Positions 51,886 to 63,732 of a DNA stretch of 64,000 nt are shown here, piece after piece. The DNA comes from Blastobasis lacticolella. Taxonomy: Eukaryota > Arthropoda > Insecta > Lepidoptera > Blastobasidae. Position 1 is the stretch's first letter; each line of letters begins with the position of its first letter. The notes below the pieces were generated by a model, which did not search any database, was not told the DNA's origin, and worked only from the letters and a program-made list of their open reading frames with translations. Location of the stretch: contig LR990043.1 of assembly GCA_905147135.1 (NCBI GenBank), positions 18,043,584-18,107,583 on the forward strand, read 5' to 3'. Both the position numbers and the translations under genes were made by a program.

Positions 51886-53281
51886 TGTTAGACTTGAATA
51901 TAGTCTGTAAATTACTACTACTAAATTACTACTAGTGTAGGTGTCCCATTTCAATAAAATATTTTGGGTTATTGACTTGTTTATGTGGTACAGTACGTAC
52001 CGAGGTATATCCGAGGAATTGCCTACAGTCCATTCCAATATGAAACAATCCAATATTCAACTAGACTAGGTGAGATGTGTCTTCAATGAGACTCTACCAT
52101 ATGATTCTAGCATCGTTTCCATTCTTTCACAATACTTACACTAAATCTGGGTGCAATACAAGATTCTATAACTGAGTAACTATTTCTCGACACCTGGTAG
52201 TGGATGGAGTTGATGCTATTGCTAGAAATGGCTCGACGTGGAAAGTAATTTGCATACGAAGCGAAGCTCGACGCGGAAACTCGACATGGCGGGAAGAATT
52301 CAAATTATTCGACACTCTACTGACCACTTACATCAAGTTTCCTTAAAATGAAGTTCCGAAGATATGGTCCTCAAAATTAGATTCATGCTCGATAAGGAAG
52401 GCTCACTCTCAACAAGAACGATTGAAATAATATTGAACCGTGTTACTTTACCATACTTATCGATGTAAGATTTTTATTTGTAAATAACTTCTCCTTATCA
52501 CACACCTACAGGTCGGTAAAATGTAGGGTTCACTTGCTTTCGAATTTTTATATACAAATGAAACGTATTGTGAAAGATCATACCAAGGCGAAAAATGTGC
52601 GTATTCATACTTTTATAGATCTCATCCAAAACATCATTCATTTATTCATCGAGTGAGGTATCACTGGTGTCGGGGTTTCAAGCCGCCCAAGACACACCTG
52701 CTTTATGAGGACTGCTATTATCATAATCGATAAAAACCGAGTTCGAAAAACAGCAGGGAATCGCTTCTTCGCAAAATTTAAATAGCAAAGACAGTGTTAT
52801 AACTAACTGCCACAATGCTCTGTCATGCAATGCAACACTGAATCCAGAGCGTACTCGTAGAGTACCCATAACACAAACCTAAGCATTAGGCTTTGTTGGA
52901 CTTTAGTTTCTCTGGCCCGTCATTCTATCTACGCCAATGACGAAAGAAACTCCCAGGCGCTATCTATAGTTCAATTTCTATGGCAATGAGCCCGCCGATT
53001 CGCCTTGTGTTAAAGGCTGTGAGGGCAAATTATTGTTATTGTGATGTTTATAGAATTATTTATGTTTGTGGGTGTATATATATAATAGGCCATTGATGCC
53101 TGAAACACATCAACAACAAATAATAATAATAATCGATGAAAAAATGTAAACTGCGGGAAAACTAGAAATTTCGATTCGCGGAACCCAAGTAACTACCAAT
53201 ACAGCAAATGACGCGGATAGGTGCGCGTGCGCCTCGATAGGTTATACTTATGTTACGGCTCTGACACGCCACGCATTCGCC
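51886..53281. other. Intergenic DNA between odorant-binding-like genes 2 and 3
   Basis: Contains the AATAAA of gene 2 (51953-51958) and a SINE-B-like scrap near 52866 (CCCATAACACAAACCTAAGC). No supported exon. Confidence 0.5.
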
Positions 53282-56200
53282 ATGGTGCTGCATATTATGT
53301 GTACCGCAATAATTATGATTATTATCGCACATTATCAGGTGAGTCATTTGTGGTTATTATTCTGTATTAGAGAGATAGGGTATATGTACTTAGCAGGATA
53401 TGCTGTTCGCATAGGGAAGTACCTCTTCCTTACAGAATACCACAACCAAACAATACTACCTATTTTTAATCCCCGAAGTAAAAGAGGGGTGTTAAAAGTG
53501 TGGCTGTGGTTTTGTGGACCTGTATGTCTGTCTGTGGCATCGTAGCTCCCGAATGGATGGACAGATTTGGATGCGGTTTTCTCTATTTGAAAGCTAGTTT
53601 AATCGAGATAGTTCTATGCTTTGTTTCATTAAAATCGGTTCAGTAGTTTAGAAAATATATGTGTATGTTAACTTGGTCGGGGTTTATCCTACGTTTTCTG
53701 TCCGCTGCAGCTCCTTAGCCAGGATCCATATCGGCTTGTGGCTACCTAAATGAGCTATGTACCTACTAAGTTTTGACACCCAGGACTCAGGAGCGCCCGA
53801 GAATACCTAATCTAATAATGTCTGGGAACCCGGAACGAATTTAATTATGAAAGAAACAGTAGTAGGAAACAACTTTGTTTCAGACTTCCCCCAAAAGACA
53901 GCAGAGACAGTGCAAAAAGGCCTCTCTTTTCACCTTTCGAAGAATGTCTATACATTGCTGTAAATAGACAAAACAATATTTTATATATTTTACAAATCTA
54001 TATTTTCAGGTATTATCAGAATCTGTGCACATTACGACTCAAATGGACAAATACGTTGCGTCTTGCGTGGAAATGTTCAACCCGGAGGTATGCTAAATCA
54101 CTTCCTGACAAGCAGTTTCAAATTATCGTTTCTCCTTATTAGATAGATCATCATTCTCCTTAGATTGTCCTTCAAGGAGTTATCTGACCACTAAGTTAAT
54201 AAATGACACATAATTGAATGACATAACGGTTGGTACCCGTGGTACCGTACTCTCTATATTTATTGAACTCTCTTTTTTAGTTCTTAGAATTATAATGCGT
54301 CTGCGATAGCTACTGAATAGATTTTCCGACACGCGATGGGCGTTAGTATCGCTTTTTGTCAGAGATTCGTTTAACTACAACCTTTTAAAGATCCAATCTA
54401 ATTAAATATCTAGCGTTAAAGTTTTCCTTTGGACAGTATCAAGTCTGTTCTCACTACATGAATTAAGTATTTAATTATTGTAATGTTTTTACTTTATCCT
54501 GAATTCATAATTAGAAAACCTCGGCAGGTGGTGAAACATGGCTGCTGTCAGTTTATGGATATGGTCGCAGAGAAAATGTCGAAATGCTCAAAATCGCTTG
54601 ACAAGTATTGGTCTGTAAGTGAACTATAGCTATAGTCAAGTAGGTAGGTGCCGTTTTTAAAATAACTGCACAAAATTAGATCGACGAAACACTCAACGTA
54701 ATCTCCGTTGGTACCTAAATAAAAAATGTTTAGCCGTGGATTGTGTATGACATCCTATTACCTGATTGCATTCTAACGTTTAGTTTCTTGTATACTTATC
54801 TGGGTGACCCCGTCTTACCTTGCGACGATAGTAATTAAGTATTGGAATATGTAGTACCTAAAATAAGAACACCTTGCGTTTAGCAAAACGCAAAATAGTG
54901 ATTTGTAGTGCAAACTGTCTGTAAACGTCAAGTAACTGACAGCACTTACCTTCCACAATCTTCCAGTGCGAGAACTCCAAATGTCTCCTCCGGCTCTACG
55001 GTCTGATGGACAATCACAACGAAATGGTCAACGAGACGCTGGTGGAAAAGAACCTGGTCTCGATGGAGGACCTGTTCAAAGACCGCACCGGCTTCATCCG
55101 GAGGACCCGCAAGATCTGCCTCGGCGGGAAGTATGAAAAATACCAGCCATCAGAAAAGTGCAACCCGTTAAAATATCAAGTGTGCGTTTACTCTGTCGCG
55201 CTGGCGGTAAGTTCTTTTCATAACTAGGCAAGTATTTGGCCGCCATCTCACCTGAAGGTATGTGACGATGCGGCTGAGGGAGGATGGAACATTTTTGATC
55301 GCGTTTAAGGAGTCCAGATTCACTAGATTGCGATAGTCGACTCCTGATCATACCCTCGCTCATGAGATTCCTTGATCACTGGAGCCTACTAGGGTAGGTA
55401 TGGTATAGTAACATCAACGAAGCGTTGCGCGTTTGTCGGTATATTACAAGTAGCATTACGGCAAGTGTGCTAAATAAATTTCTGCACGACCCTTTCAGCC
55501 TTCAGGGCTCAAGTAGCAGACCTGTTCTAACCTAATGTCGAAGACAGGTATACAAGCTATCCGGACAAAGCCTTTAGAAATATACACTTTTCTAACGCGT
55601 ACGGCTAAGGAACGGAACGCTTGGCCGTCTAATGTGTTCCCCGAAAGCTTTAATCTGGACTCCTTAAAGCCAGCCAGAGTAAATAAGCTGTTTTAGAGAG
55701 ACAGGCTCCAACTCCGGCTACATCTTCGCTTACCAGTTGAGATGGCTATCAAATGCCTGACTAGTGAATAGTAAAATAAAATTCTAACACTTGGGCTGTA
55801 TGTACGTATGCCACTGATCTCAACTTTAATACAACTGTATTAAAAACCCCCACAGCTAGAAAAGACTTGGAAGCAATCGGAGTACTGCGTAACGATCCGG
55901 AAAGCCGCTGACCAGTGCGGGCAGGTGCTCGACTTCCTCTACGCCGGCGGTGACATCCGGCAGCCTGTCAAAATGAAACCACGGCCTGTCAAAATAAAAC
56001 CGGGTCCTGTCAAAATAAAACCGGGGCCTGTCAAAATAAAACCAGGGCCTGTCACAATAAAAGCACGGCCTAGCACAACAAAACCACGGCCTGTCACAAT
56101 AAACCCACGGCCTCTCGAAACCAAACCACGGTCCTTCAAAATAAAACCACGGCCTGTCGAAATAAAATCAAAGACTGTCAAACCATGGCCTATCGAAATA

Positions 56201-56299
56201 AAACCACGTACACATTTTTGTGATTATTCAATTCAATACACCCTTCCCTTAGGTAGACAACCTGGTAAAGATCGCAGGTTCCAGATCTCCGTGGGGTGA
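53282..56299 (+). CDS. Plus-C odorant-binding-like protein 3 with repeat tail
   Basis: Five phase-0 exons: 53282-53338 (signal peptide MVLHIMCTAIIMIIIAHYQ), 54010-54087, 54528-54614, 54967-55206 and 55856-56299 (TGA), 301 residues. Cys include 38, the pair 51-52, 65, 75, 80 (C-x4-C), 125, 139, 147 (C-x7-C), 165 and 175. The core (CENSKCLLRLYG; KICLGGKYEKYQPSEKCNPL) aligns with genes 2 and 4. Unlike them, the last exon continues past LEKTWKQSEYC..C into about 12 heptads of the type PVKIKPR/PVKIKPG (residues 191-272). A 29-residue tail follows, whose DNA is a LINE 3' end. Secretion and ligand carriage are inferred from the family. The Lys/Pro tail is strongly basic and its role is unknown. In some transcripts the tail may be spliced out or the gene may be decaying. 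Confidence 0.75.
53470..53690 (+). repeat. Interspersed repeat family D, copy 3
   Basis: GAAGTAAAAGAGGGGTGTTA, GTCTGTGGCATCGTAGCTCCCG and AAATCGGTTCAGTAGTTTAG. Located in the first intron of odorant-binding-like gene 3. Confidence 0.65.
55540..55750 (+). repeat. LINE RT end remnant
   Basis: CTTTAATCTGGACTCCTTAAAGCC, GTAAATAAGCTGTTTTAGAG and CGGCTACATCTTCGCTTACC correspond block by block to 63070-63150. It is degraded and lies in the last intron of odorant-binding-like gene 3. Confidence 0.6.
55964..56209 (+). repeat. Coding 21-bp minisatellite, about 11.7 units
   Basis: Tandem units of the type CCTGTCAAAATAAAACCACG(G) encode seven residues each, inside the last exon of odorant-binding-like gene 3. 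Early units are nearly identical (PVKIKPG three times). Later ones are mutated, and one unit carries an indel of a whole number of codons. The frame stays open throughout. Confidence 0.95.
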
Positions 56300-56356
56300 C
56301 CTATGCCCAGCAGTGGGCGTCTTCTAGCTGATATGCTGATGATGATGATGATGGAA
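56225..56356 (+). mobile_element. LINE 3' end supplying a stop codon
   Basis: GGTAGACAACCTGGTAAAGATCGCAGG, GTGGGGTGACCTATGCCCAGCAGTGGGCG and a GATGATGATGATGATGG tail are the common lepidopteran LINE 3' end also seen antisense at 30200-30300. The TGA in GGGGTGACC terminates odorant-binding-like protein 3. Confidence 0.8.
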
Positions 56357-57107
56357 TAATGCAAATATTGACAGAAAACCGCAATTCGATGTACAGGATA
56401 GCCGTTTAGGCTAAAATAATAATTTTGAACGGTAATTCTTAAAAATATTCCTATGAACCAGTGTTGACGTCATCAAATTTTTGTAAAGGAATTGATATTT
56501 TTTTAGAAACCTATTCTGTTTGGTGTTAAATGAAAGGGCTTCACACGCCGGTTCTAAAAATATACTACACCATCGCCTTTGGGCCACCTGTTTTCTAATA
56601 ATCCAAGAAATATTTTCAAAATTATCCAAGTTTAGGCTCCTCCAGGTAGGAGACGGCTTAGTAATTTTTTTAAAAACATGCACCAAATATCTCAATGTAC
56701 CTCTGACGTCAAAAAGGCGATTTAAAAAATATTTATAGTAACTTTTTTAAAGCTTGAGATTCAGTATAACATAAATCTATGGGCATCTAAAACAATTTCC
56801 CATGTATAACACCGCCAAGGCTCAAGTCCGGCAGTGGAGTTAGGAGCTGTTGATGTGGTAACGTTATAGAATACCACATAGCAGTACCATAATACCATAA
56901 GAACACGCATCACATAATCCCAAAGACTATCAACTTGCCTTTTGACCTCTCAATGTGCGTTTTTATTGGCTGCGAGCGCGCAAAAGCAAAAGCGCAATGT
57001 GTATAATGTCCATCACCTAATTATTTTAGTCGAATATCTGATTTACACACGTCAACACAAAAATAGGCATCAGTAGCAAAACAACAACTTATTATTTTTA
57101 TCACAAA
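56357..57107. other. Intergenic DNA before odorant-binding-like gene 4
   Basis: AT-rich. Short overlapping open frames on both strands (56411-56738) look like shadows of one unclassified sequence. No splice-supported exon. The last 150 bases probably include the promoter of gene 4. Confidence 0.45.
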
Positions 57108-59605
57108 ATGGTGACATACAAATATTCTATGATACTACTCATCGCGAGTGGGATTTTTGGGAGCTACGTAAGTAAACTATTTGTTATTTATTATTTCAAT
57201 GTTAGACACAATTATTAATAACATTTCTGTTACGTACCTACATTATTCGGAGCTTATCTACGTTTAGTGAATACTAAATTTTCCGGTTCCGATTCTTCAC
57301 TCATGTTGCATCATTTATATATTTTTTTACATTGGGTATGCTAGGCAGGCATTTGACCGCCATCTGACCTGATGGATAGCAATGATGCGGGCGAAGGTGG
57401 ATCATGCCTGTCTAGAAACAGCCTATCCACTCTGGCCTAAAAGGAGTCGAAGTAGGAGTCAGGTAGGCCGTAAGCTTGTTTGCCACCTTGGTGGTATAAA
57501 AAAAAGTATAGGTACTGTTTGGAGAACACATTAGCAGGTAATGCGGTCCACTCCTTAGATGTACGCATTAGAAAGGTCAAGCCAAAGCAGTTTGTGCGGA
57601 TAGCTATGTGCCAGCTTCCCTCATGTAGCTTTCCTGTTGGCTTTTGTACCAGGATATCGGATTTTCTGACTGGACGGTCAACGGGCGTAGTTATCGATGG
57701 CTGACTGCCACAGAAATCAAAATAAGAAAACTTTGATGTCTGTGCTATTTACTCATTCAATCTTGCAGTTACCGACATAGGAGTTCCTCAGCAATTGGTC
57801 CGCAACTGTCTTTTCGCTGCATATAAACAACGTGCTCGTATCCGGTACCTGTTGGGTAATCATCTGCTTAGCACTATTTAGCATAGTAACAGACAGATAT
57901 CTGTTAGATACGAGTTAGTTAATTAGAGACGACATTCAGTCTTGTCGAGAGGCCATGATTTAGCGGTCTCCGACTGTGGTGTCTCGCTCCAACTTTCCGT
58001 GAATTCAAGTATGAGAGTTTTGAGAATGAGAATTTTCAGGTATTAGCAGCCCCGGAAAATTTATACAATGAGTATGCTGCAACGTGCGCACAGCTCATGA
58101 CTCCAAGGGTGAGCACTTGATTTTTTTTAACAAACATGAAGGTAGTTAGTTCTTTTATTTTACTAACGAGTAGTGATTGCTTTTATTTGTATTTTACATT
58201 TTTTTTTTCTTTTTCAGATAGTACATCGTCGCTGCAACCATTATTTTGATGTTATTGCTTCATTGATGAATTCGTGCAAAAATAACTCAAGCGAGTCTTG
58301 GTCGGTCTGTAATAATATAAATCATTACCTACTCAAGTTTGTTGTTTAGGCTTAAAAAAAATTCTACCTCTAATAGGAAACTACGTTGCCCTGGTAATGA
58401 CGTACCTATGTACTTTACCAAGTTATGTATTCCTACCTTACCTTTTTGTAGCCGCTGTAGATAGCCAGAATTACGGCAGTGGGAACGAGTAGCAAAGCCG
58501 GCTCGATGAGCAAAGATCTTCAAGAAACTTTCAAAGTCGAAGTAGATTATCAAAAACGTATTATGCACTTTTCTCTTCGTTGTAGATTGCTAATGCAGAA
58601 TCGTACATTTTTCTTTGCTACTTACAAGCGTCTACGCGTAACGAAATGTACTTACTTTGTCTAGGCTTGCTTGTCTGTTACAACGTTTTATAATTAAGTT
58701 TAGGTACTCAGTAGATACATTTATCGAAGTCTAACCACCAACTTGCATCTTTCAGTGTCAAAACTCAATATGCATGCTCAAAAACCAAAACCTAATGTCT
58801 GACGGAGAAGTGAACGAAAAGACAGTCATCGAACACATTGATGCGCACATTCAGAACCACCCAGAGGCGACACCGGTGGCCACAGAAATGCGCGACTTTT
58901 GCCTCAACAAAAAATATGAACAGTACCTTCCCAGCGAGACTTGTTCGCCACTTAAATATCAAATCTGCGTCAACGCCATCTTGTACTTGGTGAGTCTTGT
59001 AGTTGGTAAGATTATAACAAGCAGCTAAGACCAGTGCCATGTGCAATGTAGGGTTCGGTAGTCGCCGGCCTAATATGTGTGCAAAAGAGGGCTATAAACA
59101 CATTTCAAAGTTATCAATTGTTTATCATACAATTTGTACTTTTTCCTTTTAACTTAATTATATATTGTACTCTTTTACACGTACGTGTTCCTAACAAAAT
59201 ACCACTTTAAAGCTAGCTAAATATATCGTAAATGGAAATCTTAGTCTAATTATGTTCCGACATTGTTCCGTGATCCGGGAGCTAGGCCGTCCCTATCCGA
59301 TATCAATCCGTAACTAATATAATATAATTTTGCAAATTACGAACCGTGCTCTATCTTTCTTTGGTCTAGTCACAGTTAAAATAATCTACTATCTCCTATT
59401 TTGATTTCTGTGGGTTTAATCAAGTAAGTAATTGGGAACTCACTGCCATACGTTTTAAATGTTTTTTAACAATATAAAATCCATTTTTTTCCAGGACTAT
59501 CTCACCGAGGAGAAGTGGAGGGATTCTTCAACCGATTGCATTGAAGTACTAGAGATCAGTTTATATTGTCAAACAGTTATCCGCAAACTACGTAATGCGC
59601 AATGA
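57108..59605 (+). CDS. Plus-C odorant-binding-like protein 4
   Basis: Five phase-0 exons: 57108-57167, 58040-58108, 58218-58304, 58756-58989 and 59495-59605 (TGA), 186 residues. The signal peptide is MVTYKYSMILLIASGIFGSY. Cys: 36, 49, 63, 73, 78 (C-x4-C), 121, 135, 143 (C-x7-C), 165 and 175. The CC pair of genes 2 and 3 is reduced to a single Cys (RRCNHYF). The core KKYEQYLPSETCSPLKYQIC is close to that of gene 3, and WRDSSTDC corresponds to the WKDSDKC module of gene 2, but the CP motif before it is missing. The third exon uses a weak donor (TCG|GTCTGT). AATAAA lies at 59625-59630. Probably a secreted ligand carrier; ligand unknown. Confidence 0.78.
57340..57500 (-). repeat. LINE RT end and tail (antisense)
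   Basis: GCATTTGACCGCCATCTGACC, GATGCGGGCGAAGGTGGATCATGCC and GAAACAGCCTATCCACTCTGG are the reverse complement of the 34180-34280 end, followed by a plus-oriented tail (GTAGGCCGTAAGCTTGTTTGCC). Confidence 0.65.
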
Positions 59606-60599
59606 AGTATTAGTAAATTATTAGAATAAACGTATGTACTTACCACATATTGTCCATTTGACACCAATATTTATCGAACTGCTTGGCCTCCAGTAGGTAG
59701 CACAAAGGTTTCGTATGTAGAACACCTGCCTGTCTGCTGTATACCTAAGCATGGCCTAAAACACAAATGAAAATAAAGTTTAGTTTATAAGGGCTTTTAA
59801 GTAAATACCTAGTGTGCTATTGAACCATCATTTACCTATGATTTTATACATAGAGGCTGGATGAAGTGGCGGGCTGAAGGTAGCGGGTGGATATGAAGTG
59901 CCTAGGATGGAAAGCGCTCTTTGGGCGAGGCCTGTGTTGCGTCAAGGCTGATTGATTTTTAAAAGGCTGAATAAGAATTTGGAATAATCAATAAATAAAT
60001 ACACAAGATTTCTTTTTCTAGCCCCAACATAAGCGTCATTTGAATCGGCTGTTGATTGGACAACGAAATTAGTATACTAAGGGCTTTGTCGCACGAGACA
60101 TAATTTTGTGTCTCGCTTACTTCAATGCAAATCGAAGGAGCTAGCCAGCTAGATATCTCGCTCTCATGCGCGTGACAAAGCCGCGGCAATGCTACGAGTG
60201 CGTAATATTCTAGTCTAAACATTATACAGAAATATTTTTCTTGTATGGATATCGAACCCAAGACCGTCAAATCAGCTAGCAGGGTCACTGCCATCGTAGC
60301 TATCTGACTTGGCCAGATAACCGAATAACTTAATGTGTAGATTGACGCATGTAATGAACTGGTAGAGATAAATTCTCATTTATTATACTAATTTAGCAGT
60401 CAACTTGTGTTACGCTAACTAAATAATAAAATGTCTTTAATATATAAAGACTATACTATATTGTTGTTACTGCTGTCATAGTTAATGATTATTTCCTTTT
60501 TTTATATAAATCTATCCGATGTGCCATGTATTTTTGTGTAATAAATGCTTTTTATTTATTCGAAGAAAATAAAACAAATTAATATTAAAGAAATAACTT
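59606..60599. other. Tail-to-tail intergenic region
   Basis: Lies between the AATAAA of odorant-binding-like gene 4 (59625-59630) and the minus-strand polyadenylation signal of SETD2. It contains a small inverted-repeat element (60081-60182) and a tRNA-like antisense scrap (60236-60316, CTTGGGTTCGATATCC on the minus strand). No gene is seen. Confidence 0.55.
60081..60182. mobile_element. 102-bp inverted-repeat element
   Basis: GGGCTTTGTCGCACG at the left is matched by GCGCGTGACAAAGCC at the right (imperfect inverted repeat), with an inner GAGACA-TAATTTTG-TGTCTC stem. Non-coding MITE candidate, single copy here. Confidence 0.6.
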
Positions 60600-62307
60600 T
60601 TTATTTTGTTCCGACGGCTTCAATCTCTCGCCAGCTCATTTATGAGTAAGCTTGCTCAGTACCTACGCTCCGCCCGCGCTCCACATGACCCAGTAGAAAT
60701 GAACTTAGTCACGCCAACCTCGCGGTGGCTTTAAAACACACGCACTATTTACAATATTTACAAAGGATCATCATTTCCAATCACGCACAGTCAAGATCGA
60801 TGGCTCACTACGCCGAATCATACAATTTCAGTATTTATCATCTAACCAAATCATAATTATGCAAGACTATTAAATTTAGAGAATACATTTTTAAAATCGT
60901 GATTCCAATATCCGAACGGCAGAAACGAATTCCAAAAATACAAACATCTTTGTGAATAATAGGTATATAAATACTTGATCATACTAATTATGTCCTTCAC
61001 TACTTTCACTTAATACTGTACTTATGAATTCTCAATCAAATTCATATTCGAGTTGAAATTAAGCTGTAATAAAACATTTAAACTTCTCTTATATAAATCG
61101 CAAAAGATCTAGAGATCATACGATAAAATTAAATACCTTAGCTTGCATTATTTCCTTCCCTAAGGATATCATCTACATAAAAGTTTTGTTATGAAAAAAA
61201 TTCTGTTTTATACACAATAATAAAAAATGAGATAAGCCCTAATCAAAAAATACAAAATAAAATTGTCTCTTAACTAATATTTACAATTATTGAGACTTAA
61301 TTTGCTTATTGATCGTTTAATTTATACTTTCACATGTTGTCATATAATTGTAGAGCATTTCAAAATAAACATAACCTTATTATCATTCAGGTCTAGTACA
61401 TCAACAGTTAATATAAATAGACTTTCAAATGAACTAAGCAGTAAGCGATAGTTTTAAGCAGACTATAAATACAAAGAATCCATGTTCTCAGTGATAAAAT
61501 ATATTTTTATCAATTGACAGCAGAAATAACATTGAACTTGACAATCATAGGTTTACAATAATCATTTATAGTTAATTTCTTGTATTCAACACATAGTTTA
61601 ATCAATAACATGTTTAAAAATATCTATGATTAGTAGGAAATCACAGGGGCCACTACAAGCTGTAATAAACTATTGTGAAACAATGCTTGCTACATTTGGA
61701 ACATAGCTTTCACTTTGTTATAACTACTAGAGAGTGTCACTTATTGTTTGAACAGAATGAATACATTGTCTCGAAACGCACTGTTGCATTTAAGGATACG
61801 CAGTCTTGCTTCCATCGGGGCAGTAATACTTATTTCTTTTGTCAACGACACTCCCTTTCCGGACCGTCACTAACACTTCGAACACTCAGGTCATATAAGG
61901 AGAATCAATGTCACTGTGGCTAAACTTGGCAATCTCTTGCCCCACAGTCTTTCTGGCTTCAGTGTCAAACATTCGGCTAAGGCAATGACCGTTGTGTACG
62001 CAAATGGTTGCATTTTCCCAACCATCAAAGGAGCACCCTAGTGTTTTAATGACCAACAGACCGTCAGGCTCATGGGATATTGACATCAAGATGAACTGAC
62101 AAACAGACCCACCTGATTGGAAGCGGTTCCTGTCTAACATCCATGTTTCATGCGTAACAAAAATGCAGAAACGCCTATACATTTTCATTACCACCGATTT
62201 GCCAACTCTTTCACTCCCTACACCGATCACAGTTAACACTTGACACTGTCACGCCATCACTAACACTGTCACTATCACTGGCCAGCCTGGCCCGCGGCGG
62301 CCCGCCG
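60600..62307 (-). other. Probable long 3' UTR of SETD2
   Basis: Follows the SETD2 stop codon. A minus-strand AATAAA lies at 60600-60605, giving about 1.7 kb of 3' UTR. An unrecognised minus-strand open frame of 117 codons (62239-61886, starting MLTVIGVGSERVGKSVV) lies inside. It has no known domain and is more likely incidental than a gene. Confidence 0.55.
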
Positions 62308-63440
62308 TCAGTCGGCCTCCTCCGCGGGCCGTCGGTACACGGGGCCAAACTTGGCCATGTACTTCTTGACGAACATCTTGGCCTTGGAGCGAACGGAGTC
62401 GGTCACCACCAACTCCTCGACACCGCGGCAGTGCTTCAACTCTTTCAGCATCACGAAGTGAGTCAGCTGTGGAGGGAGACGGGTAAAGTTAGGTTGGTAA
62501 CAGATTATGGTGCAGTGCAGTGTTGGGACGCGTTCGCTGCATGGTATGATGTGATAACTATTTTCTTTGATAAATATACCTTGATAATTATTTATTTATT
62601 TAATTTGAAAAATTAAAGAAAAAGAGACTGTTTGGACTGACTTCGATCGAGTGCATTACCACAAAAAATCTCTCTCTGCGGACGAGATGCCTGAAAATGT
62701 CTAGATAATTTTGTCTGTACAAATAAAATAATTATCATGATAATTTCGAACCCTGGTTCGGTGTGTTACTGGGTAAAGCTTCTAAAGGAGCAATATTATA
62801 CTCCAATATATTGCTTCAACTGCAACACAATAACTGGTCTTGCAGGCAATCATAGCCAGCAATTTTTTCTATTGCAGTTTCAGCCGCACTCTAATGCTGT
62901 GGCTTCCTGCATCCTATTCTATTGTAATCGACATGAAGTTTACCGTAAGTCACGAAGTGACAATGTTGCAGGCATACATATATTGCTCATTTAGAAGTCT
63001 CTGAAGATATATATTTAGATGATGAATGAGGTATGGAACACTTTGCCTGCGAGTGTGTTCCGTGATCACTATAATCTGGACGCCTTCAAGACTAGCGTGT
63101 TTCTAGGCAGGCATGCTCCATCTTTGGCCGCATCGTCACTTACCACCAGGTGAGATGGTGGTCAATTGCTGACTCATCATCATCAGCCAAAAGACGCCCA
63201 ATGCCAGGCTAGTCTAAAGATATTAGGCAAGAAACTAGGCAGCAGCAGCAGCCTGTTAAAACCCACCTTCCTAGCCAAATGTTTAAAGTCCGCCGTGTTG
63301 GTGATCCGGCCGGCCTTAGCCTCCGAATGCCTGTACGGGTTCAGATGTTGCACCATGACACGCGCCATACTGCTCCGGAACTGTTCCTTGATTCGTCGTG
63401 CTGTGTCCTCCACGTCTTGTTGCGGGGCTGGCTCGGGTTC
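62308..63440 (-). CDS. Set2: Histone H3K36 methyltransferase SETD2/Set2, C-terminal exons
   Basis: Two phase-0 exons, 63440-63267 and 62466-62308 (TGA at 62310-62308), encode the last 110 residues. They form a complete SRI domain: RIKEQFRSSMARVMVQHLNP, YRHSEAKAGRITNTADFKHL, ARK/LTHFVMLKELKHCRGVEE and KKYMAKFGPVY. The SRI domain binds the phosphorylated C-terminal repeats of RNA polymerase II and couples Set2 to transcription elongation, where it trimethylates H3 Lys36 in gene bodies. The FKHLARKLTH and KYM-KFG-VY motifs are diagnostic of SETD2. The catalytic SET domain and the rest of this large nuclear protein lie beyond the right edge. The upstream junction at 63440 has a good acceptor (CCCACAG). 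Confidence 0.93.
63020..63190 (+). repeat. LINE RT end and tail
   Basis: GGTATGGAACACTTTGCCTGC, CACTATAATCTGGACGCCTTC, GGCAGGCATGCTCCATCTTTGG and CACTTACCACCAGGTGAGATGG. Inserted in the last SETD2 intron, opposite to the gene. Confidence 0.7.
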
Positions 63441-63732
63441 CTGTGGGTTTTTTTTGTTTTTTGAGTAAAAGGACATTACAACAATGTATAGTAACGAGAC
63501 AGTCGGTCTATCAAACTGCTGGGCAGTTTTGAGACTAGAGAATCTTAGTAAATAAATGAACTGTTTGCCTCTTCCCAAAGGTTGTCTGAAAGAGATCGCA
63601 TAAAGCGATAAAGCCGCCTTTGCGCGCATGTGATATTATACTGATTTTTGTATACTGTCTTGTAATATGTGTGCAACAAAGAGTTTTTACTTACTTAATT
63701 ATATCACTATTTGTACATAAAAATAATCATCG

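Noticed and set aside
55939..56181. Minus-strand open frame of repeated GFILTGRG-type units
   Set aside because: It is the mirror of the 21-bp coding minisatellite on the plus strand; no start or splice context.
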